Of a stretch of 36,259 nt of DNA, positions 8,299 to 15,347 are shown one piece after another; within the stretch, counting starts at the first letter, position 1, and each line of letters opens with the position of its first letter. Location of the stretch: positions 1 through 36,259 of the forward strand of contig CANQDR010000024.1 of the NCBI GenBank assembly GCA_947593615.1, read 5' to 3'. The position numbers and the translations under genes were made by a program. The notes under the pieces are model-generated. The model was not told where the DNA came from, did no database searches, and was given only the letters and a program-made list of their open reading frames with translations. Origin of the DNA: an uncultured Clostridia bacterium. GTDB taxonomy: Bacteria > Bacillota > Clostridia > Oscillospirales > Acutalibacteraceae.

Positions 8299-8961
8299 TC
8301 AACCGTTTTTCTCATTATTCTTGTCAGCGTTTTCTGTAATTTTGTTGTATTTTTCAGATTGCAGTCTGTCTATAATTTCGTTAATATCTTCTGCATCTTT
8401 TTCTGTTTTATCATTATTAGTAAGAATTCTGACTATAGTAATAATTTCGTCAATGAATATCAGCACCAGCAATACAATAAATATGAGAAGTCCCCATGGT
8501 GACAAAAATACATTATATACTACGTCAAGCACAGGTATTTCGCAGACCATAACTGCTTTAACGCTGTCTGCGGAAATCTCTTTGTCTGGCACTTCATTTG
8601 CTATGCCCTTTGTCTGAAGCATAACTACGCCGTTTTCATTGGTATAGGGAGCTTTTATAATCTTGTGAGTAATTAACATTCCAGAAAGTGAGCCGCTTCC
8701 CTTATAGGTTACAATATCACCAACCTTTAATTCTTCGGGATTTGTCACTTCTTTATCAAGTATTACATCGCCTACCATAAGCTCCGGCTCCATACTTCCG
8801 CTTGAAACCCTGTATATTGAATACCCGAACACCGATGGTACGCTGCCGTTTACTCTCGAAACAAGGAAAACAAGTACCACGCTTACAAGACAGATAATCA
8901 ATGTCCAGCATATAACGTTTTTTATAATATTTAAAATTTTGAAAACTTTCTCGCGTTTCAC
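8299..8961 (-). CDS. sipW: SipW-type signal peptidase I (second copy)
   Basis: A 220-residue membrane serine protease that would cleave signal peptides of TasA-like proteins outside the membrane. It has an N-terminal membrane segment (WTLIICLVSVVLVFLV), catalytic Ser in VSSGSMEPEL, His in LITHKII where bacterial-type enzymes have Lys (the ER/SipW type), and a C-terminal membrane segment (WGLLIFIVLLVLIF) followed by a charged tail. I chose the GTG at 8961 because AGGAGA lies about 8 bp upstream. The in-frame ATG at 9042 falls inside the terminator of the preceding gene. It follows the substrate gene at 9066-10256 and precedes the MGMT-like gene. Read-through or an unseen promoter must supply transcription. 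Confidence 0.85.
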   Translation of the reverse strand: MKREKVFKILNIIKNVICWTLIICLVSVVLVFLVSRVNGSVPSVFGYSIYRVSSGSMEPELMVGDVILDKEVTNPEELKVGDIVTYKGSGSLSGMLITHKIIKAPYTNENGVVMLQTKGIANEVPDKEISADSVKAVMVCEIPVLDVVYNVFLSPWGLLIFIVLLVLIFIDEIITIVRILTNNDKTEKDAEDINEIIDRLQSEKYNKITENADKNNEKNG

Positions 8962-9021
8962 TGAGTGTATCTCCTGACTAATGCTGCTGTAATGCTTCTG
9001 CTTTAGTATATTTAGTATAAT

Positions 9022-9049
9022 AAAAAAGGGTTGCAAAAACAACCCTTTT
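9022..9049 (-). terminator. Terminator between surface gene and second sipW
   Basis: 10-bp perfect stem AAAAGGGTTG (9024-9033) / CAACCCTTTT (9040-9049). On the minus strand the stem ends in six T. It closes the surface-protein operon, so the downstream sipW should be expressed at a lower level. Confidence 0.8.
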
Positions 9050-9065
9050 AATATTTTATTTTAAA

Positions 9066-10256
9066 TTACAAAGTGAGATAAACATCCGAAATTGTGTACT
9101 TCAATCCGCTTGTATTAGAATCATTTTTAATATACCAGTAAACGGATTCGGTTGTAGAACCGTCTTCTGTACCTGCGCCTGCAGCAACCTTTAGATTTGT
9201 CACAATTGGAACGTCAGTCAAAGAATCTTTACTCTCCTCATAAACAGTTACAGTGCAGGTTGACTTTATGGTATCACCATATACGCCCGTTGAAGTAACT
9301 GTAATTGTTGCAGTACCTGCCTTTACTCCTTTTACACTGCCTGTATTTGTAACTGATGCTACTCCTGTATTTGAAGAACTATAAGTTATTGTTCCCTGAC
9401 CAGTCGCAGCTAAACTGATTGAATTGCCTACCTTGACATTTGCAGAGGAATAAAATGTATTAAGTCCTGCCGCTTTGCTCGACTGAACATAATCCACATG
9501 ATAATTATTTTCCCAATGATACATATAAAATGCATTATATGTATTTATGTCCTCATTATCTCCTGCATAATCCCAATAGTTACTGCCCGGATTCCACATT
9601 TTGCCCTTTGTTGCATCCCAGTTTATTGTAGAATAAGTCATCTTATAATTTGAGTTATTGTAGCTAACATCACTTCTATTTAGTGTACTATAGGGTTCAA
9701 GGTCTGAATCGCCAACACTTCCTTGATCATTCCACCAATGTATCTTATAATCAGAAGGATTATATGTCTGATTAGTATTAAATCCTACATAAATATTTTT
9801 GAGTTTAACATTTGATGACACTTTTACATCTTGCATTGAAGAAGGAGTATAATTTTTATACGTTTTCAGAGGACTATTTACACCTAAATAGAAATTACCC
9901 TGAACAGGTGCCGAAAATGAAAGATTTGACAAATATAATGAAACACTCTGATCATAATTTCCTTTATTCGTTATATCCGTACGATAATATTTACGCTGGC
10001 CTTTTGCAATGCCAGATGTGTTCGAAAAACTCGTAACGGGAGTATCGCTAAAGGTTTTTCCGTCATCAGTTGACTCATATGTAAGCATGGAAATTCCGCT
10101 TCCGTTTGAAGCATCATAGGACACATTAGTCCATTTGAGCGAGTCGCCTTTTTGTGAACGCGGACGTGTAAACCACGAAAAAGTCGTGGTAGATACACAC
10201 AAAAGGCACAGAACTAACGAAAGTGATGCAACAAGTATCATTTTTGATTTTTTCAT
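9066..10256 (-). CDS. SipW-dependent surface protein with Ig-like (Big_2) domain
   Basis: A 396-residue exported protein. The N-terminus MKKSKMILVASLSLVLCLL ending in TTTFSWFTRP is the SipW/TasA-type signal, with the aromatic xTFSWFT motif at the cleavage region. The middle is rich in Tyr, Trp, Asn and Ser (about 120-260). Residues about 275-345 form a bacterial Ig-like group 2 repeat (VKVGNSISLAATGQGTITY ... VKAGTATITV). There is no sortase motif. GGGGAGGTG precedes the ATG. It starts 18 bp after the previous gene's stop and is the last gene of the surface operon before the terminator. The probable role is an extracellular fibre or matrix component; the exact function is unknown. Confidence 0.82.
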   Translation of the reverse strand: MKKSKMILVASLSLVLCLLCVSTTTFSWFTRPRSQKGDSLKWTNVSYDASNGSGISMLTYESTDDGKTFSDTPVTSFSNTSGIAKGQRKYYRTDITNKGNYDQSVSLYLSNLSFSAPVQGNFYLGVNSPLKTYKNYTPSSMQDVKVSSNVKLKNIYVGFNTNQTYNPSDYKIHWWNDQGSVGDSDLEPYSTLNRSDVSYNNSNYKMTYSTINWDATKGKMWNPGSNYWDYAGDNEDINTYNAFYMYHWENNYHVDYVQSSKAAGLNTFYSSANVKVGNSISLAATGQGTITYSSSNTGVASVTNTGSVKGVKAGTATITVTSTGVYGDTIKSTCTVTVYEESKDSLTDVPIVTNLKVAAGAGTEDGSTTESVYWYIKNDSNTSGLKYTISDVYLTL

Positions 10257-10274
10257 GGTTTCACCTCCCCGAAT

Positions 10275-12596
10275 TTATCCGGAATATTTGGCATAGCCTA
10301 CTGTATAGTTACTACCACTCTGACCAGTTATATAACAGCCATTATTACCATTTGCTAAAATGTCAGATACTTTAATATCAACTGTTTGATAGCTGCCATT
10401 ATTAAAGATTACTCTATCATATTTTGAATCAAGTGTAATTTTATAAACAGCTTGACCATAACCGTTATTGCCGACATATGTCATTGCAACACCGGACCAT
10501 GTGTTATTATCGCTTTCATTTGTCGAGACCCAAGTATAACATTTAATTGTGCCGCTCCAACTATAACTGTTACAGAAATAAATAGTATTAGTTGATGTAG
10601 TAAATCTTGCATATACATTGCGATCTGTTGTGATATTGGTTAACGTATAAGATGAATTAGATGAAATTCTGCTGCCGCCGGTAGCTGAATCATACCAACC
10701 ATCAAATTTAAAGCCGGATTTTACAGTTGCTGTAAGGGTCACACTTGAACCGTAATTTACGGTTGCTGACGAAGTGGAACCTGCCGCACCGCTGCCGCAT
10801 TTTACTGTACCTCCCGTTGAACTGTTTGAGGTTCCGTCTGTAACAGCATGAGCAGTTACGGTTAGTGTTTTAGTTTTAAATTTAGCATATAAAGTTTTAT
10901 TAGCATTTGCAGTATAGGCGTAATTGTTTGAATGTTTAGTGCCGGTACCGCCCGAACTTTCATACCAACCGTCAAATTCATATCCGCTTGATGGAGTTGC
11001 AGTATATGTAACAGATGTTCCCTTTGTTACCTTTACTGAAGTCGCTCCCGATTTGCCGCCTGATACGCTGATTGTACCCATTGTAGCACTTGAGCCGCTT
11101 GCATATGCTGCTGTTACAGTAACGGGCGGATCCCAATAGCCTGTGCTTGCAGATGTAACAACAAATTTTTGTGAAGTATTGCGGTTAGAGGCGTTAATTG
11201 TATGACTGCCAAAGCTGAACCTTAGATTTGTTGAAGCAGAAGCAGGAACAAAGCCTTTCCAGTTCGTCGCATTTTCCTGACTGTTATAGTTCATTTCACA
11301 AACTACAGATGAATTAGATGTAGAGCTTAGAGTAACATTTGTAGCATTATTTGCGTTTGAAGGCTTAGACAAAGTGCTTGTGTCTTCAGTGTCAAGCTGA
11401 ATTTCAACGACCTCGCCCCAAGTACCGTAGCCGACTTTGTCGCTTGAATCCGTAGCACCGTATGCCGTAAATGTTGAGGATTTCTCCGTAATAGCCTGAG
11501 ATACCGGAAGCTGCCAATAATTCCAAACATTGCTGTCAGTCAAGCTGGAAATAGACTGCACGCCCGAAGCACATCTGCAAACATAAAGTGTTTTAGATGT
11601 ATCATCCATTAATGACTGAGGTATTTGAACCGTCCAAGTTTTGTTTGTAGCGAAATCAGCATCCTTAGTCATTGTATATGACGTCCTGTTTTCGCTGTCA
11701 TATAATAACAATGCGGGACTGTAATTGTCAATCCAATGCCAACCGTTTGTTGTTGAAGTATCATCTGAACCGTTAAAGCCTGTTGTCCTGTCAACAAACT
11801 TAATTTTTGCAGCTCCGGTTACTAATGCAAAATCTTCAACCGTTACCGTTTTTCCTGCATATTCGGACTTAGCGGTTGTGTCTGTACTCTGTAGCCAAAG
11901 TGTAACAGTAACAGTTTCCGTAGCACCTCTTGAAACAGAAAATACTTTCGTCTTGTCATCCTCGTTAATATAATCTTTAAAAGCTTTAACGGAAGTTAAT
12001 GACGTCGCTCCGCTCACATTTGCAACAACCGATTCGCTCGCACTTGCATTGTTAGAGAAAATAGTTGTTGTATTGGAAGCAGTAATTGCAATTCTAATAT
12101 CGTTATTAGTTACTTTTTCATCTCCGATTTTTATTGTCGGTACTTTATTAAAATAGAAATTACAGGTTGATGTTGCCGCTTTAACCTTAAATGAAAAACT
12201 TATATAGTTAACATTTTTGTCGTTGATATTACTTTTTCTGTATGTGGAAGCAGACGTTCCTGCTTGTGTAACCTTAGGGAAATATATATCTTTTCCGTTT
12301 GCACTTGAAGCAGCCGCAAGATGAACATTTCCCGCATTTCGGAAATAATTTGAAAGTTCTATCGGCTTGTTGTTGTAGTCGCTTCCCGAACCGACTTCCG
12401 CGGTTGTGTAAGTATATGTATCAATATCGCCTGTACCTTTTATCTGAAGTGAAGTAGTGGTTTCTATCCACGCAACAGTAGATACTATCATAATCAGAAT
12501 TACTTCAACAAGTGCCACAACAGACAGAAGAAAATTTTTGCGTGAAGATTTTTTGTTTTTTAATGCAATATTTAATAAATCCATCTTCTTTCTCAT
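10275..12596 (-). CDS. SipW-type surface adhesin with InlB-like repeats and CBM26-like starch-binding module
   Basis: A 773-residue exported protein. A hydrophobic N-terminal segment ending STVAWIETTTSL resembles the SipW/TasA signal with WIE in place of WFT. Residues about 55-265 share blocks with the gene at 12610-14313 (NVHLAAASSANGKDIYFP; DKNVNY; VTLWLQSTD). Residues about 265-420 share a KFVDRTTG ... TWTVQIPQ ... WNYWQL module with the same paralogue. Two divergent InlB-type repeats follow (about 515-667; FDGWYES ... LYAKF and FDGWYDS ... YARF). The last ~105 residues (IYFCNSYSW, WSGVAMTYVG, YDRVIFNNGSYQTVDI) match the starch-binding CBM26 pattern. AAAGGAGGTG precedes the ATG, 13 bp after the upstream stop. 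I infer a starch-adhesion role. Confidence 0.85.
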   Translation of the reverse strand: MRKKMDLLNIALKNKKSSRKNFLLSVVALVEVILIMIVSTVAWIETTTSLQIKGTGDIDTYTYTTAEVGSGSDYNNKPIELSNYFRNAGNVHLAAASSANGKDIYFPKVTQAGTSASTYRKSNINDKNVNYISFSFKVKAATSTCNFYFNKVPTIKIGDEKVTNNDIRIAITASNTTTIFSNNASASESVVANVSGATSLTSVKAFKDYINEDDKTKVFSVSRGATETVTVTLWLQSTDTTAKSEYAGKTVTVEDFALVTGAAKIKFVDRTTGFNGSDDTSTTNGWHWIDNYSPALLLYDSENRTSYTMTKDADFATNKTWTVQIPQSLMDDTSKTLYVCRCASGVQSISSLTDSNVWNYWQLPVSQAITEKSSTFTAYGATDSSDKVGYGTWGEVVEIQLDTEDTSTLSKPSNANNATNVTLSSTSNSSVVCEMNYNSQENATNWKGFVPASASTNLRFSFGSHTINASNRNTSQKFVVTSASTGYWDPPVTVTAAYASGSSATMGTISVSGGKSGATSVKVTKGTSVTYTATPSSGYEFDGWYESSGGTGTKHSNNYAYTANANKTLYAKFKTKTLTVTAHAVTDGTSNSSTGGTVKCGSGAAGSTSSATVNYGSSVTLTATVKSGFKFDGWYDSATGGSRISSNSSYTLTNITTDRNVYARFTTSTNTIYFCNSYSWSGTIKCYTWVSTNESDNNTWSGVAMTYVGNNGYGQAVYKITLDSKYDRVIFNNGSYQTVDIKVSDILANGNNGCYITGQSGSNYTVGYAKYSG

Positions 12597-12609
12597 TGTG
12601 ACACCTCCT

Positions 12610-14313
12610 TTAGTTTGTTCTGCTTATCTTATCATCATTGTTCATTTCAAAGGACATATTAGGGTTATTTTCTATGGTTTGAGCTACAGTAAGAGTCAAC
12701 GTCTTAGTATCGCTTGAACTTCTCATCACAAATCCGGTAATCTTCGTTCCTATTTTAGCTGTTATACCGGCTGAAAATCTGTTCGTCGGTACTGTTTGCA
12801 TTGCAATCTCCTGGCCATCATCAAGTATAACGTACATTTTGTAGCCATCCGATACGCAGTTACTGTACACCCAGCTTTTAGTATTTAAATAAATATTAAA
12901 TGAAACTGTACCGCCTTGAGCGGAAGTTGTGCCCTGAGTAGCAGATGTTGGGGTAGTTGCAGACGAAGTAGTTACTTGTGTATCATCTACCAATACAGAT
13001 TCAGAAGTGTAACGCCAATAACCCTCGCATGGATACATACGTGTTGCTTCATCAGTTCCGGAACCGTTACCGCGTGTTGCTTCGTAAACAAGGCTTCTGT
13101 AGCTTCTGCCATCATTGCCTGTTACTATACGTGTTGTCTGAAGTCCCGTACGTATCTGTCCCGGGAACATACTGTTTACATTCGCCTGCGTGTACCACGC
13201 ATTCCATACCTCTTGTTTTGCAGGATTATATCTGTTAAATGTTATATTTGTTATAACTCCCTGTGGTATTGCAGCAGTCCAAGTATAATCAGTGTCATAG
13301 TTCTTGGATTTTCTCATTTCAACATACTTGCTCTGTCCGTCCGTATCAACATATGACATTGTTACAATACAACCGTCATCATTGACCCAATGCATCAATC
13401 CCTCATTACCGTCTCCGGACGTCATGTCAATAAACTTAACTGTTTCCATATAATCCCAGTTACTTTCAAGCTGGATATTCACTTCTAAGGTGGCACCTGC
13501 AAATTTATCGCAGTTGTTCGTTCCGTCTGTAGTGTCTCCGCCCTCAAGCCATATGACCATTGTAAGATTCAAATCATTATTATCCCTAAGTGTAAATAAA
13601 GGGTCATGTCCGAAGTAGTATTCCATAAAAGAATGAGAGTCAGACTCCGAAATTGTCGGGACTCCCGCACTGTCTGTTGACGAAACCGACTTGTATGTTA
13701 TTGCATACTCACTAAGAAGAGCCGTGGGGTCAATAACCTTCGGAGTATCGCTGCTGTCCTGAAGAAAAGCGATTCTCAACGGACATTTTTCGGTTGTCTG
13801 CTTCTCTGAACCGTCATATATATACTGCTTCTTGTCTGTAGTAGTAACCTTAACTTCATAACTCTTTACATAAACATCGGTATCGCCCGAGTCTGAATTA
13901 AGGGAAAAGTCATTGTAAAAATAATGTACATTCTTATCGCCTACATTGCCCTCACGGAAAACCATATTATCCGTTTCGTCCTCAAAAGTTCCCGTAGTCG
14001 GAAAATACATATTTCTTCCGTCAACGCTTGACGCCTCTGCAAGCTTAACATTTTTGGCAAGCTGCACAACACCTGAAAAATCCTCACCGTTATTTACACG
14101 CAAACCTGATGAAGCTGATAGTGATACAGCGCTTGTGTCTATGCTTGCAGTATCTTTAGATGTAAACCACGAAAATGTTGCGGTCATTAATATGCAAAAA
14201 ATAAGGAACAGGGAAACATAAGAGGTAAGCAACTGCTTTTTGCTGACAACACGTTTATTTGCTGCATTTACAAGCAATTTTTTAACCGTGTTTTTAATAT
14301 ACATATGTTTCAC
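12610..14313 (-). CDS. SipW-type surface protein, paralogue of the adjacent adhesin
   Basis: A 567-residue exported protein. The signal region LIFCILMTATFSWFTSKDT carries the SipW/TasA motif after a long basic N-region. The extracellular part begins with VKLAEASSVDGRNMYFP and GDKNVHY, continues to LTMVIWLEGGDTTD (the family's W-x-EG-x-D motif) and then a TVKFIDMTSG ... YTWTAAIPQ ... WNAWYTQ module shared with the gene downstream. A Ser/Thr-rich linker (about 445-475) leads to a final ~90-residue beta-rich domain. The first codon of the longest frame is GTG; an ATG three codons later (14304) is equally possible because AAGGA lies 11 bp before it. The genes on either side are within 25 bp. Confidence 0.82.
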   Translation of the reverse strand: MKHMYIKNTVKKLLVNAANKRVVSKKQLLTSYVSLFLIFCILMTATFSWFTSKDTASIDTSAVSLSASSGLRVNNGEDFSGVVQLAKNVKLAEASSVDGRNMYFPTTGTFEDETDNMVFREGNVGDKNVHYFYNDFSLNSDSGDTDVYVKSYEVKVTTTDKKQYIYDGSEKQTTEKCPLRIAFLQDSSDTPKVIDPTALLSEYAITYKSVSSTDSAGVPTISESDSHSFMEYYFGHDPLFTLRDNNDLNLTMVIWLEGGDTTDGTNNCDKFAGATLEVNIQLESNWDYMETVKFIDMTSGDGNEGLMHWVNDDGCIVTMSYVDTDGQSKYVEMRKSKNYDTDYTWTAAIPQGVITNITFNRYNPAKQEVWNAWYTQANVNSMFPGQIRTGLQTTRIVTGNDGRSYRSLVYEATRGNGSGTDEATRMYPCEGYWRYTSESVLVDDTQVTTSSATTPTSATQGTTSAQGGTVSFNIYLNTKSWVYSNCVSDGYKMYVILDDGQEIAMQTVPTNRFSAGITAKIGTKITGFVMRSSSDTKTLTLTVAQTIENNPNMSFEMNNDDKISRTN

Positions 14314-14334
14314 CGTCCTTGCTTTAATTTTAAT

Positions 14335-15330
14335 TTAATTATTTTCTGATGAAAGGTCTAAATTGATTTTAAATTTGCCGTCCGAGAGAGCTAATCTTGC
14401 TTCGCTGTCCTCTCCCTCTATCCACGTATTATAAACTACGTGAATATACCAATAGCCATTTTTATATACAGCTCCGTCATTATCGCTATCAAAACTCGTA
14501 ATCGGAATCTTTTGACCGAGTGTAACGGAATTGCCCTCTACAACAGACGCTATAGCATTTTTATACTCCTTATTCTCTTTGTCGGAGTTCCAATAATAGT
14601 GACTGTATGAGCCGTAAGCTTCTGGATCCGTAATTCCTGTTATCAGTGTATAAATATCGCCTGACTGGCGTAAGTAGATATCCGGTCTTGTAATCCACAA
14701 AAGCCTGTTGTCTGTATATTTTTTGCTTGAATTATCATAGCCGACTATTGAAACTCTGCTTGCGCCGACAAGAGCATCTCTTGAAAAATCTCCATATGTA
14801 CTTGCATTATCGCTGCCGAAAGGAGTATAACTGCTACCCCACGAAAGTCTGCTTGCATTTGGCAAAAAGCTTGACGTTGAGCTGAGAAAAATCTCTTTGG
14901 GAGTTTTTGTACGCATATACAGGTCGAAACATATGTAATCCTCTCCGGGCGTAGCCTCACGCCAATCGGCATCTGGCCTGGGAGTGGCATGACCATTCTC
15001 CTGTGAAAGCGCAGGTCTGAAAAAAGTTACTCCGTCGCCTGTAATCTCCGTCAGAAGAAGTTTTGAAAGAATAATACCCTTGTCGTCAAGTGTGATTGAA
15101 GTTGAATAATCGCTGTCCTTAGGTTCAGGGGCGTCGTGCTCAACAATGGCAATTTCAACACCGTCAGGGGCTTCGCATTTAACCTCAATACCGTTTGCGT
15201 CCGCCTGTGTACTGTTTGTAAACCACGCCCACATACCAATAAATGCGACAATCGCAAGAGTGAGCAGAATTATTAAGTTTTTAGCCATCATTCTGCCCAG
15301 TTTTCTGTTGGGCGCAATAGTTTTTTTCAT
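14335..15330 (-). CDS. SipW-type surface protein
   Basis: A 331-residue exported protein. The N-terminus is basic, then LIILLTLAIVAFIGMWAWFTNSTQ gives a hydrophobic segment ending in the AWFT motif of SipW/TasA-type substrates, followed by ADANGIEVKC. A GDGVTFFRPALSQENG block corresponds in position to the NMYFP block of the two downstream paralogues. The C-terminus has YNTWIEGEDSEARLAL, the family's W-x-EG-x-D motif. No second membrane segment or sortase signal is seen. GAGAGG lies 6 bp before the ATG, and only 17 bp separates it from the coiled-coil gene upstream, which strongly suggests co-transcription. Likely a minor fibre subunit or adaptor; function inferred from family and context. 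Confidence 0.8.
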   Translation of the reverse strand: MKKTIAPNRKLGRMMAKNLIILLTLAIVAFIGMWAWFTNSTQADANGIEVKCEAPDGVEIAIVEHDAPEPKDSDYSTSITLDDKGIILSKLLLTEITGDGVTFFRPALSQENGHATPRPDADWREATPGEDYICFDLYMRTKTPKEIFLSSTSSFLPNASRLSWGSSYTPFGSDNASTYGDFSRDALVGASRVSIVGYDNSSKKYTDNRLLWITRPDIYLRQSGDIYTLITGITDPEAYGSYSHYYWNSDKENKEYKNAIASVVEGNSVTLGQKIPITSFDSDNDGAVYKNGYWYIHVVYNTWIEGEDSEARLALSDGKFKINLDLSSENN

Positions 15331-15347
15331 CTTTGCCTCTCTTAATT

